NCBI GenBank assembly: GCA_029216955.1
Contig: JANAVB010042220.1
Span: 16,535,526 to 16,599,525, forward strand
Direction: 5' to 3'
Source of the DNA: Iris pallida
Taxonomy: Eukaryota > Streptophyta > Magnoliopsida > Asparagales > Iridaceae
DNA: 64,000 bases
Part shown: piece by piece, positions 1 through 10,962 of the stretch
Position numbering within the stretch: the stretch's first letter is position 1
Layout of the letters: every line of letters starts with the position of its first letter
The notes under the pieces: model-generated
Databases searched by the model: none
What the model saw: the letters and a program-made list of their open reading frames with translations, nothing else
What the model was told of the DNA's origin: nothing
Translations under genes and position numbers: made by a program

Positions 1-654
1 TATGGAAAGAATTCATGGATTTGAAGGGTTTTGAAGAGATTGCCTATTGAGGGTGAATTCCCTATAAAATGCTCCAAAAGTGAAGATCCTTCCTTCAACT
101 TGAATGATCTGAAACTCTTCAAAGCTGAGATTGCTAGCCACCAACAGTCCACAAACACAAATCAGACCCCAATGCAAAAGACTAGAGTCAAAAAGGAAAA
201 AAAAAATGAAGAAAATAGAAGGAAACACATACCTAAGGTTTTTGCCAAAAGGAGAAGAAATGGAAAAGGAAACAAGTGCTTAACATGAGATATTAAATAG
301 GGCTATGTGACCTTACTTGGCCGGTCACATCATGGGTGGGCTAGGGTTTCCTAATCCATGGGCTTGGGCTTCTCTCTATAGGTTAAAATGAATCATTAAA
401 TCAATAGGTCTAACTAGCCTCTAACCAAAACTTGCTAATTAGCTTCTAACTTGAAACTAACTAGAATAGAATTACTAACACTAACTAATCATGCTAACTA
501 TGTCACTAAGTCATGGTGAGACACTAGGCTAGGTTGCACCAAGGCTCAACTATCAAAAGACAAAAAATCACAATACCAATAATATAATATATTAAAATAA
601 TCAAAAAAAATTACAATCACCAAAACACCCTTAACTAGAAAAATGGATGTGACA
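1..654 (-). repeat. RT-B 3' LTR, partial
   Basis: Bases 1-654 are the transcription-start-side part of the 3' LTR; roughly 3 kb of it should lie left of the window. The minus-strand LTR begins TGTCACATCC at 654. A TATA-like CTATTTAATA box on the minus strand is at 291-300. The sequence matches 29560-30205, the same part of the 5' LTR. Confidence 0.88.
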
Positions 655-680
655 AATCCACCATCCTTAAAAGAATTTCG
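655..680 (-). other. RT-B polypurine tract and conserved 3' untranslated motif
   Basis: On the minus strand a purine-rich run (AAGGATGGTGGA) lies directly against the 3' LTR and would prime plus-strand DNA synthesis. It is preceded by ATTTCGAGGACGAAATTC, which is repeated next to the purine tracts of RT-A, C and E and, with one substitution, of RT-H. Confidence 0.75.
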
Positions 681-758
681 TCCTCGAAATTAAAGACAAA
701 ACTGAATAGATGAGAAGGATAGAAAAGTCATATCTCACGACTGAAAAAGATAAGGGTA

Positions 759-2256
759 TTACTCGCGCATCTTATCCTCCCTCTCCCAGTTAGAGCCACC
801 TAGAGAGTGATGCCTCAAAGCTACGCGAACCAAGGGTATCGTCTGGTTCCTCAACACCTTCTCCGGTCGATCCAGAATCTCCACAGGCTGCTCTGGATAA
901 CTAAGAGTAGGGCCCACCTCGATCTCGAAATGATCCAGTACATGGCTGGGATCTGCCACATACCGTCTCAAGTGCGACACGTAAAATACATTGTGGACTC
1001 CCTCTAATGTATGGGCAAGTCCAGTCTGTATGACACGTCACCAGCTCTTCCGCTGATGACGAAAGGTCCGAGGAAACGCGGACTAAGCTTTCCACCTCTA
1101 CCAAAGCGAATAGTACCATGCATCGGAGATATCCTCAGAAATACTAGATCTCCAACCTAGCACAAACATGGTCTCAAACTTAACTATAACAATCACATGA
1201 TCAATACAAATCACAAAATAAACAAAATCCTACTCCTAAATCTAAGTTGTACCTTAAACTGCAAAGGTCTTCGGTGGCAATCGGCCCAATACCGCTGTCT
1301 GTCCTGTGCCACGCGAAGTCAATCTCTGATGAGATTCACCTTTTCGGTTGCATCAATAACCATCTTAGGTCCCAATAAAGCTCGCACTCCTACGTCATCC
1401 GAAGACAAGGGTGTACGACATCTACGCCCGTACAGAGCCTCGAATAGTGATATCCCAATGCTGGCCTGGAAGATGTTATTGTATGCAAACTCTACTAAAT
1501 ACAAATAATCCTCCCAGGAACCTCCAAGATCCAAGACACAAGTCTGCAGTATGTCTTTGAGTGTCTGAATAGTCCTCTCTGACTATTCGTCCGTCTGAGG
1601 ATGGTATGTAGTACTGAACTTGAGCTGAGTGCCCAAACTAGTCTGTAGACTTCGCCAGAAATGGGAAGTAAAGCGACTATCCTACTCCGAGACAATGCTC
1701 ACAGGAACTCCGTGTATCCTGACAATCTGCCGCATATACATCTCTGCTAACCTTTCAGTAGACGTATCCACTTTAAATGGCAAAAAGTGGGCCGATTTGG
1801 TCAACCTGTCTATGATGACCCAAATTGCATTTTTCTCTCCTGGTGTACGCGACAATCCAGAAACAAAGTCCATCATGATGTGCTTCCACTTTCACTCTGG
1901 AATGGGCAATAGCTTTAACAGTCCTCTTGGCCTCTGCCTCTCTACCTTAACCTGCTGACAGACTAAACATCTGGCTACGAAGCGAGCTACCTCCCGCTTC
2001 ATCCCATACTATCATACATGTTCCTTCAGATCCCTATACATATTGTTGGCACCAGGATGCATAGAGTACTGAGAACGACGGGCCTCCTATATAACCTACT
2101 CCTGAAGCCCTCCGCTAGGCACACACAGTCTGGAACCATGCCTCAATGCGCCATCCTCTGCAAGACTAAACTCATAATCCACCAATACTGCTCGAACCTG
2201 CTCTCGGATGCACCACAGAGCAACATCCTCGAACTGAGCCGACTTGATCCTCTCTA
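759..2256 (-). pseudogene. pol: RT-B integrase and chromodomain remnant
   Basis: Integrase inserts the cDNA; in Tekay-type chromoviruses a C-terminal chromodomain steers it to chromatin. On the minus strand the zinc-binding part is recognisable around 1930-2100. The core begins with MMDFVSGL near 1876 (first catalytic Asp). The second motif, normally SDRD, reads S-E-stop-D: its catalytic Asp is Glu and a stop is at 1682-1684. The third motif keeps its Glu (SERT) but follows a stop at 1583-1585. The chromodomain lies at 759-980, with EQPVEILDRPEKVLRN and a terminal W-E-R-E-D-K-M-R. The pieces sit in several frames, so frameshifts add to the nonsense codons. Confidence 0.85.
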
Positions 2257-3531
2257 TCAGTTCGACTGAATCTGAAGGCCCCATATATGTATCTGAACTC
2301 CTGGCACAATCACCTCGATCCCCAGGCTCTCTAAATCTACTAACAAGTGACGATCCATCATCAAACACATAGCTACCGGATACCTACTCAAGGCATCGGC
2401 AACCACGTTGGCCTTCCCTGGGTGATACTGTAAGAAAATGTTGAAGTCCTTCATCAACTCCAACAATCTGTACTACCTCATATTGAGCTCCTTCTGTGTA
2501 AACACATACTTCAAGCGTTTGTGGTCTGTGAAGATCTCCACACGCTTTCCGTATAGATAGTGCTTCCACAACTTAAGAGCAAAGATAACTGCCGCCAACT
2601 CCAAGTCATGGGTAGTGTAGTTCTTCTCATACGGACGTAATTGCCTGGATGCATAGGCAATCACCTTCCCATACTGTTGCAAGACACAACCTAGACCCTT
2701 TTCTGAGGCATCACTGTTGATAGTGAACCCGCCTGATCCTGATGGTAATGTCAAAATCGGGGATGTCGTCAGTCGCTTCTTCAACTCATCAAAAGCAACC
2801 TGACATTCCTCTGGACAGATAAACTCTGCGTCCTTCTGGGTTAGCCTAGTCAATGGCTTTGCAATCCGAAAGAAATCCTGAACGAACCTCCTGTAGTAGC
2901 CTGCCAATCCCAGAAAGCTCTTGATCTCTGTAACTGAACTCGGTTCTGTCCATGCCTTAACTGCTTTGATCTTCTTCGTGTCGACTGAGATTCCATATTC
3001 GGTCACAACATGACCTAGGAAATCAACATGGTCCAGGAAGAACTCACACTTCGAAAGCTTGCCATAAAGCTGATCCTTCCTGAGAGTCTCCAGAACCACT
3101 TTCAAATGCTCCTCGTTCTCCTCTGGGGTCTTCGAATACATTAAGATGTCATCGATGAACACCACCATGAACTTGTCCAAGTACTGGTGGAATACCTTGT
3201 TCATCAGGTTCATGAACACCGTCGGGGCGTTAGTTAACCCAAACGGCATCACCATGAACTCAAACTGGCCATACCGTGTCATGAATGCTGTCTTCGAAAT
3301 GTCCTCCTTCTTTACCTTCACTTGATGGTAACCTGACCTTAGATCAATTTTGGAGAATACCTTCGCTCCGCTCAACTGATCGAACAGATTAACGATCCTC
3401 GGCAGCGGGTACTTGTTCTTAATTTTGAGGTTGTTGAGAGCCCTGTAGTCAATACACATCTGTACCGACCCATCCTTCTTTGGCACAAAGAGTACTATGT
3501 TTTTTGTCCCAACCATTCTTGCTAGTCCCAA
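2257..3531 (-). pseudogene. pol: RT-B reverse transcriptase and RNase H, interrupted
   Basis: This is the best-kept coding block, one 352-residue frame at 2473-3531. Reverse-transcriptase motifs are in order: [23 protein letters not shown] (Asp63), MPFGLTNAP, and the catalytic FIDD box (Asp127, Asp128), followed by FLGHVV. RNase H has Asp274 (NSDAS), Glu311 and Asp336 (TDHK), so its acidic residues remain. A TAG stop at 2473-2475 splits RNase H from its tail, which continues in the same frame to 2257 with HPGKANVVADALSR. The N-terminal end is cut by a 253-bp insertion, so residues before VLFVPKKDG are not native; SPWGAP, which normally comes just before, lies beyond the insertion near 3754-3765. 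Once enzymatic, now broken. Confidence 0.92.
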
Positions 3532-3749
3532 TACCGATAAGAAAAAGGGTATTTTATAATAAAGTTTTCGTGTTATTGATTCCTAGGTGTAGTGCTTCTT
3601 CCCCTATGCCTCCTATTGGTACTAGTGAACCTGTAATACAGAACCTATAGGTATAACCTTTTATTCAATAATAAAATCGACAATTAAAGTATCTGAGGCT
3701 GGATCAATCGAGGATGCACGATAGAAGGAATTGTTCTATCTCCAAACTT
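3497..3749. other. 253-bp unidentified insertion in RT-B pol
   Basis: Gypsy polyproteins normally run SPWGAPVLFVKKKDG without a gap. Here the GAPV part (3750-3765) and the VLFVPKKDG part (about 3475-3496) are separated by 253 bp flanked by the direct repeat TACT (3493-3496 and 3750-3753). The insert has stops in the pol frame and its length breaks the frame. I see no terminal inverted repeats, no tRNA-like box and no long poly(A), so its class is unknown. Confidence 0.65.
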
Positions 3750-3860
3750 TACTGGTGCACCCCATGGTGAAGAACTCGATCGGATGAAGCCTTTGTCCTG
3801 TATATCATCCACCTGCTTCTTCAACTCCACTAACTCGTTGTTGTTCACTCTATAGACGTG

Positions 3861-4435
3861 CTAAGATATCGGCTCTGTGTCGGGCACCAAATCTATAGAG
3901 AACTCCACATCTCTGTCCAGAGGTAACCCTGGCAACTCCTCCGGGAATACATCCATGAACTCAGCTATCAATGGATGTGGCACACTCTGCTCCGCTACTG
4001 AAACTTTACAGAAGACTCTGCTGCTCTGGTCCATCTCCCGTCTAGTGAACTCGAACTCTGGCTCTTCTGGCACTCTGAAAAGAACTCTATCACCACGACA
4101 ATCTATACTTGCATGGTGCCTGCTCAACCAATCCATACCGAGTATAATGTCGTAGTTCGGCAATGGTAATACGAGCAGACTCACATCCAGTTCTCGGCCT
4201 CCCAAAGCTACTCTCCAATCCTTGTAAACATCACGGACGAGGATGATACCACCCCAGTCATGATCTTGCAAGTCCGAGGTAATGGTTCAGAAGAAAGCTG
4301 GTGTCTAACAGCAAATGATACAGACACAAAACTATGGGAAGCTTCCGAATCAAACAAAGTAAATTTATGAAAGAAGTCAAGAAGAACATAACATGCTATC
4401 AGATCACCAACTGGCTCTGTATCCTCTGCTGACAT
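3861..4435 (-). pseudogene. pol: RT-B aspartic protease remnant
   Basis: The protease would cut the gag-pol polyprotein. Two overlapping frames carry it. The first (4208-4435) has LFDSEASHSFVS; the family motif is D-S/T-G-A, so the glycine after Asp-Ser has become glutamate, which should abolish activity. After a frameshift near 4210-4270 the second frame (3861-4271) continues with VLPLPNYDIILGMDWLSRHHASIDC, the C-terminal part of retroviral-type proteases of this lineage, then the linker to reverse transcriptase. That linker ends in a stop at 3861 just after a Pro-Ile-Ser, the position where reverse transcriptase normally begins. Confidence 0.85.
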
Positions 4436-5754
4436 GGCGAAGGCTCGCCCCTGCTGACCTCCTCTGGTCTACTGCTGGTGCTGGATAAACTTTTGCTGCT
4501 GGGTCGGGAATCGTCCCTTCTGCTGACCTGTCGGAGCCTTGGCTCTGGCTCCTTGAGCTGTACGTCCTGAAGACATGGGACAGTCCCTCAGCTGTTGCTC
4601 CATTGAACCATAAAGGAGACACTTGCCTAGCCTCTTTCTACACTCGTTCCACATATGTCCTGGCTTCTTACAGAAAGTGCAACTGATGACTTGTTGTTGT
4701 CTAGGCGCCTGCTGTATCTGCTTCTACTGAAAAGGTGTACGACCCTGACTCTAGAACTGCTGCTGCTGGAATGGCTTCTGTTGATGCTGCTATTGATAAT
4801 GGGGCCTCTTGGCCGGGTCTCCACTGCCGCTGGCTCTATGTGAATCATGACCTCTCTTCAGTTCAGTTCGAGGTCGTCCTCCGCTACCATAGCTCCCGTC
4901 AGAATCTCCTCAAAAGTAGCATTTCTGTTGCTCTTAGTCAAGGACTTGACTTTCTTAACCAAGCCCTTCCTGAACCTCCTAGCCATCACTGTCTCGCTAA
5001 GGCCCTACACAAATCTTCCTAGACGGCAGAATTCTTCGGCGTACTCTTTTACTCTCTGATTCCCCTGAACCAGGTTCTCGAACTGTGTCTCCAAGGCGCC
5101 AAGTGCTGTGTCGGAGAAGAACTTCTCCTTGAAGAGCATCTTGAAAGCCTTCCAAGTCTACCCCTCTGTACTAACCCTGGGGTCGGTCTGGTACCATGTA
5201 TGGGCAAGGTCCTGTATCTGGCTGCCCGCTGATTCTATCTGAAGCCTAACTGGTACCTTCGCGAGGCAAAAGATCTCCTCCATATGCTCGATCCAGTCGT
5301 CGGCATATAGGATACCCTCAGTACCCTTGAAGTCTTGCGGCCACATCTTCTGAAAGTCCTGAATGCCCGAAGTCTTCGGCTGGTACGGCTATATCTACCC
5401 TTCCTGTGGTTGGGCAGTCACCTTTTCTACTGCCACCATGGCTAGCTGATGGGCATTGTCAATGCCCTGCCTCATATCCTCTGTCTGGCGCCGCTGAGTC
5501 TCCATCATCTGTTGCATGAAGGCGAAGAACGGTCCCATATCAACTGTCCCCTGAGGTGGTAGTGGTGGCATCCCCTGAACCCCTGGGGTAGTCCTCGGAA
5601 CCGGTGGAGGAGCACCCCCAAAAGCTGTAGACGGTCCCACCTGAGCTGAAACAAGAGGTGTTGTGGTCCCAGGGTCCTGCTGAGTCGGGCGAGAAGTGGC
5701 AGACCTCTCAGCAGTATCCCTTAGGCCAGAGCGTTGCGATCGTGTCTCCACCAT
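4404..5754 (-). pseudogene. gag: RT-B gag remnant
   Basis: Gag forms the virus-like particle. The ATG at 5752-5754 opens a 119-residue frame starting MVETRSQRSG with a proline- and glutamine-rich N-terminus, ended by a stop at 5395. The same frame resumes with WPQDFKGTEGI and WIEHMEEIF, then WYQTDPRV (5158-5346), the conserved core of plant gypsy Gag. After further stops and a frameshift, a glutamine- and arginine-rich linker leads to two zinc knuckles near 4560-4690: the first is intact (C-x2-C-x4-H-x4-C, ending HMWNEC), the second has lost a Cys and its His (CLLYG...LRDC). Homologous to the gag of RT-E. Non-functional. Confidence 0.85.
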
Positions 5755-5970
5755 CCTGAAGACAGATAAAACAAAGAATTAATTACTGAGAAAAAAGCGA
5801 TATAATCAAAGAAGGATAGTTTATTCCAAAAGAAGGCAATTAGCAGCAAGAATTAGATAAGAGTTTTCCTAATGTGATTGGGTACCAAAACTTATATCCA
5901 ATATCCTACTGCAGGCTGTAGTGATACTCTAGTTCGAGTACCACTACAAAATTGCATTAGTTGCGACAGA

Positions 5971-5986
5971 CCTGCATGGGCCACCA
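5971..5986 (-). other. RT-B primer-binding-site candidate
   Basis: The minus strand reads TGGTGGCCCATGCAGG nine bases after the 5' LTR terminus. The same block sits at the same place in RT-C, RT-E, RT-H and RT-A. It starts with TGG as a primer-binding site should, but does not match the initiator-Met tRNA sequence TGGTATCAGAGC that is common in this superfamily. The tRNA partner is unidentified. The leader from here to the gag ATG (5755-5970) shows nothing else. Confidence 0.45.
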
Positions 5987-5995
5987 CTAAAAATG

Positions 5996-7579
5996 TGTCA
6001 CGACCCACACCCAGTGTAAGAGCACGAGAAGTGGTTACGTCCAGCCTATGCCGCAGTGTCGGCAGTTGAACGCTGTCCTAGGTCACAACATCTATAAATA
6101 ACCACACTTGTATAATGATATATGCTCCCATAGAAGGACAATATAAAGGTACAACTCAATCACAGAATCTAATATGGAATAAAGAGAGTAATGGATGGAT
6201 AAGATAAAAAGAGTAATCTTGAACAAGAGTCACAAATGAGAGTAATAACTGAGTGTACAACATCACAAATATCCAATAACTGAAAATACATGAAGTATGT
6301 TAACTAAACAGGGAAACTAGTCTAGAACTCTAATATAGACAATAGGCAAGTCCTCAGCGACTATAGGATCCTCATATGGGTCCAAGTCACCGGTGTCATC
6401 TAAGTCTGTGCCATAATATGTAGGACAAAACTCCTCCTCATCACCTGTAATATTTTCAACAGTCCAATCAGGATGGGAACGAGCACAATACATCTCACGC
6501 AGTTCATATCTTGACAGAAAATTTAAAGCATGTGATAGGTTAAGATACATGAAACGTTGTAAGAAATAAGCATGAAAAGAAAGAGAGAAACTGATAAACA
6601 AAGCTATCTATATATGATAATAGAAAACTGTAAGTGACTTTGTGATTTAGAGTACAAGATAGATATGTGAACGGCTTAATTTGCACATGATGACACTAAA
6701 GAGTTTGTACATGATTACACTACTTTAAAATTGTTCACATGACTATTTCTACTCCCCTATGTCCCAATCAATACACAAGGATCTTGACAGGTTATGTTAT
6801 TGTACATGATAGTTTATACATGAAGCTTATGAGATCATGAGAGTATATGAGAGCACATGAGTATACATGAATAATAAGAGTCCACAAAGTACATGATGTT
6901 CGTGAAAAGCACATGACATGATATATTCGATACACCTGAGGGGGATAACATCTCATGTAAAGATCAAAATAGTACTAATCTGTGATAATATTGTGTCTGC
7001 ATCAAGTAAATTAAACTATAACAAGAATATAATTCCTTACAAGTAAAAATGGTCAGAGAATGTACTCGCCTGATATCCTGACTGTTTGATGAGAATATGA
7101 GTCCAAACTGGAGTATCTGAGTCCTATTTATAGCAACACAGGTCATAACAGGTCTAACATGAAATAAGAATAGCCTACAATGAATTCTAAATGATTCTAG
7201 GTCCTTCTAGGTCAAAGTCAATCCTTGGTCAAACCTGGTCAACTCTGGTCAAACCTGGTCAACTATAAGTCAACTAGTCCATCTAGCAAATTTTAGGTCA
7301 AACACAAGTTATCTAGTCATTCCAAGTATGTTTGAGTCGATTTGGATCAAATTTGACTTAAAGTTGACTTTTGTTAACTTGGTCAACTTGATAGTCAACT
7401 CGGCCAATTTAGGCTCATTGGATCAATCCTAAGCTGACTCATAACCCATAGACTATATCTAATCGAAATCACAACACAGATAGATATATATACATATAAT
7501 ATACATAGGCTCACATAGGCTAAATGCTTATAGTACAAGGTAATGTACAATTAATGCATACATGCATATAAAGGGTGAA

Positions 7580-7639
<60 letters not shown>

Positions 7640-7641
7640 TA

Positions 7642-7691
<50 letters not shown>

Positions 7692-8484
7692 GTAATGTGA
7701 ACTTGGCAATGAGCAGTCGTATGTGTCAACATGGCAAAGGGTTATGAATGCGTGCATAGTGTCAATAGCATATAGGAATGTCATGTGAGGTGCCACACAT
7801 AGAGTCATGGTATAGTGGACATAGTGTACATGGCAAGGGAATTTGTGAATGAGTCAAGAGTGAAATCTATATGAGAGTGTGTGTGTGTGTCATAGGTTAA
7901 TTGATGGCAGCATAGAATAGGTTTCATTCTCAGGTTTTCAAGAAATATGAATAATTTACCCTTTGTTTAGGAATTGTGCAAACCTACATTGTATATCTTG
8001 TCATGGACATTGCATATATATCAACCATGGTTCGAAACTACCCATACCTAAACCCAGGTGTGTAGGCCTAATCTCGTATGTATATATTTCAACAAAAATC
8101 TTAGAAATAACACATATGAAGAATTAAAACCCTAAACTCAAGTTTTCAGCCAAGTTTGAGTATCCTGCCCATTCGAAAACTCAGAATACAACTCAGTCCT
8201 GATTCAATATGAAACTCGTCTATGAAACCATCAATCTCGACATGTATACACGTTAGTCATCAACAATTAATCATAAATCAGCAAGTTAAATCAGTTTTAG
8301 AACTCTGAAATGTATTTATCCGAACCTAGTATCAATTAAATATCAAGTTGAGGGTCGAGAACATGTCGTGTACATGTGTATGTGTCCCACAGAATGTATC
8401 ATGTCCATACAATAGGACACGAAGTGTCCAAACACTCAAAAATATGCACAGTTGTGCACAGACTACACTGCTTCGTGCGGTCAG
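5996..8484 (-). repeat. RT-B 5' LTR, segment 1
   Basis: The LTR's minus-strand 3' terminus is at 5996 (plus text TGTCACGACC). It carries the blocks shared with RT-C, E and F: the acidic-peptide region near 6340-6490, CCTGAGGGGGATAACATCTCATG at about 6937-6959, and the block around GAGAATGTACTCGCCTGATA near 7055-7075. Repeated GGTCAAC text follows at 7200-7400. A long TA microsatellite lies at 7580-7689. RT-C inserted at 8485, and bases 8480-8484 (GTCAG) are its left TSD. Confidence 0.88.
7580..7689. repeat. (TA)n microsatellite
   Basis: About 110 bp of nearly pure TA with one interruption (AAAATATATATATTTA) near 7631-7650. The RT-E LTRs have weaker TATA-rich tracts at a comparable place (about 35545-35655 and 47830-47935). 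Open frames crossing it are artefacts. Confidence 0.95.
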
Positions 8485-9960
8485 TGTCACGACCCGCACC
8501 ATAGAGTAAGGACACGAGAAGTGGGTATGTCTAGCCTACTCCACAGTGTCGGCGGTAGAACGCTGTCCTACGTCAATCATCTATCAATATAAGATACTTG
8601 TACAGTATATACACTCTGAATGGAGGTGACATAATAGAATACCATCTCAATCACATCTAAGGCAGAGAACGAAAAGATAGATATATATGAAGGAATTCAC
8701 AGAGAGATACAAACGGATAGAAGTTTAAGTGTCTAAGATATCACAAATCTAGAAAACATCTCAAATCACAAATACAGTAATCCATAGGGTAAATACAACT
8801 GAAAATGACTAATCTAAACTAATGGTGTCTCATCCACTGCTAATAGATCCTGCTGGAGATCTAGGTCACAGCAATCCTCTAGGGTAGTCCCATGGTAAGT
8901 GGTATAGGGATCCTCATCATCCTCTATAAAATTTTAAACAGGTCCAGTCAGGACATGAGCGAGCGCAATACATCTCATACAAATCATAACAGGTTAGGAA
9001 ATATAAACATGTGAGAGAGTAAGATACATGAAACTAAAAGAACAATATGATATGAAAGAGAGAGACTGTAAGTAAATATCTACAATATAATAGAGAACTA
9101 ATCAGTGACTAGTGATTCAGAGTACAAGATAAACATGTGAACAGCTGGAGGGTGATTCATGACTATACTAAAGAGGTGATTCATGACTATACTACTTTGG
9201 AATTATTCACATGTTCATTTCAACTCCTCCAACCCCAATCAATACACATGGATCCATTCAAGTTATGTTAAGATTCATGACTATACTACTGGCCCATAAA
9301 GGGTGATTCAAGATTGATTCATGAATAGATTCGTAAAGGCTCTGTGATTCATGAGAGTACAGGAATCACAAGCTGATACATGAAGATTCATGATAATAGA
9401 AGCATGAGATACATGATGTAAGTGAAACACACGAGACATGAGTATCTGATGCTCCCGAGGGGGATAACATCTCATGAAGGGATCCAAATAGTACTAATCC
9501 TTGATACCAATGTGTCAGCATCAAGTAAAGTAATCTAAAGCAGGAATATAATCCTAAACAAGATATGAAATGATCAGAGAATGTACTCGCCTGATAACCT
9601 GAACATCTGATAGGTATAGAGGTCCAAACTGAAGCCACAGAGTCCTATTTAGAGCAACACAGGTTATAAGGTGTTCAAGTTGTAATAAAAGAATTTTTAC
9701 AAGCAATCTATATTATTCTAGGCTCTTCTATGTCAAGTCAACTCTTTGTCAACTCTGGTCAACAATCTAATCAACTAGGTCAAACTAGGTCAAGCAGAGT
9801 CAATTCTAGTCTAATTATTAAAGATATAAAGTTGTACTTCGTTATTCGTACATCGAAACATACGACACGCAAATTGGGATAAGATGATCAACGGTAAGGT
9901 TAATAATCTTATTATAGTGATCCATATCTTGTCAATTTCAGCGATGTGAGATCACTGGAA
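8485..9960 (-). repeat. RT-C left (3') LTR, segment 1
   Basis: It begins TGTCACGACC and aligns with 24887-26352 of the right LTR. It holds the acidic-peptide block (8835-8975), GCTCCCGAGGGGGATAACATC (9451-9471) and the GAGAATGTACTCGCCTGATA block (9577-9596). It ends with TGGAA (9956-9960), the left TSD of RT-D. Confidence 0.9.
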
Positions 9961-10255
9961 TGTTGACACAAAGTCACAGTCAACCAAATATTGACTACAT
10001 TGACTAAATAATATCTGTATAAATTCAATACGACACACGATGTCTGCATTCAGTTAAGGACAGACAACAGCTCAGTTTCCGACTTTCAGTGTATTTTCGA
10101 GTCTGTACTTTTACATTTTATTGAGTCTAGAAGTATGTACTCTGAGTTATGCTGAGCTCTTGGAACTTAGTCTATAAGCCTACCCAAAATCCCAAGCTCC
10201 ACCAAAACAAAAATTGCCCACAAGTCCCACTTAGGACCACTCTGTGCTCTGGAGA

Positions 10256-10306
10256 CAGAGTTCGGGCCGAACTCTGCCTCCACACAGAGTTCGGGCCGAA
10301 CTCTGT
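10256..10306. promoter_or_regulatory. RT-D LTR twin palindromes
   Basis: Two copies of an inverted repeat sit 7 bp apart, 115-165 bp upstream of the TATA box. Related half-sites occur at 10387-10405 and again at 16484-16530, between pol and the third ORF. The 3' LTR has the same pair at 18954-18974 and 18982-19004. Palindromes in the LTR regulatory region are known for maize Sireviruses; binding partners here are unknown. Confidence 0.75.
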
Positions 10307-10419
10307 CCCCTAGAAATCAGGAACCCTAATTTTAGGGTTAGCTGGTTGCTAGCTGTCCAACGGCCAAATTTTTGAATTTTCCTACCCGAATTCTGGCCGA
10401 ATTCTGCCTCTAAAAATAC

Positions 10420-10427
10420 TATAAATA
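10420..10427 (+). promoter_or_regulatory. RT-D TATA box (5' LTR)
   Basis: TATAAATA followed by GGGC, with a CT-rich tract about 25-60 bp downstream. It would start the genomic RNA near 10450. The 3' LTR copy is at 19118-19125. Confidence 0.8.
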
Positions 10428-10909
10428 GGGCATGAATTCTCTCATTTCAATTCACTCAATCTTCTCTTCTCTTCTCTCCTACAAGCTCAATAAGCCATAC
10501 CCTTCCTATCTACTAGCCACAAGCCTCCTAAGTCTCGAGTGCTCAGCATCTCTCAGTTAGGATTCTTGTGCAAGAGTGAAGAAGTCGCTTGGACAATTCC
10601 AAGCAAATCGCCACTGCGATCCTCTGTTAGAAGTTGACGTGCTCTTCTGAAGAAAAGGCACGGGTTGTAAGCTACTATTTCACAAATAGTGGATTTAATC
10701 CTGAGCTAGAGTTCTCAGGCCTGGACTAGTCCTCCACGAGGGAAACCAGGTTAAAATTGTTGTGTTTGCGTATGCTCTTATGCTCTTCATTTATTTTCCG
10801 CACTTCACTCTGATTTTTTTATTGTTGGTGAAAGAGTTATTTTTAATTGGCTATTTTTCTATATAAACTCTATTCACCCCCCTCTAGAGTTGCCAAACTG
10901 TTCTTCAAT

Positions 10910-10921
10910 TGGTATCAAAGC
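10910..10921 (+). other. RT-D primer-binding site (initiator Met tRNA)
   Basis: TGGTATCAAAGC lies two bases after the 5' LTR. It differs at one position from the usual TGGTATCAGAGC complementary to the 3' end of initiator Met tRNA. Confidence 0.92.
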
Positions 10922-10962
10922 TCTGTTCTCTTTACAAGGACTAACATCCTAAGAGCTGATCC

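Larger units (their letters stand above)
9961..10907 (+). repeat. RT-D 5' LTR
   Basis: It begins TGTTGACAC and ends TTCTTCA. Two near-perfect palindromes lie at 10256-10276 and 10284-10306 (arms CAGAGTTCGG/CCGAACTCTG around one base), upstream of the TATA box at 10420-10427. A CT-rich leader with TCTCTTCTCTTCTCTCC follows. No gene lies in it. Confidence 0.97.

Noticed and set aside
3497..3749. Plastid-derived fragment
   Set aside because: Its composition gave a vague impression of plastid intergenic DNA but I cannot match it to a plastid gene, so origin is left open.
3497..3753. Spliceosomal intron in RT-B pol
   Set aside because: GT and AG occur near the edges on the minus strand, but splicing there would not restore the pol frame, whereas removal with a TACT duplication would.
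7551..7808. Open frames through the TA microsatellite
   Set aside because: Tyr-Ile repeats from (TA)n; no conservation and different in other LTR copies.
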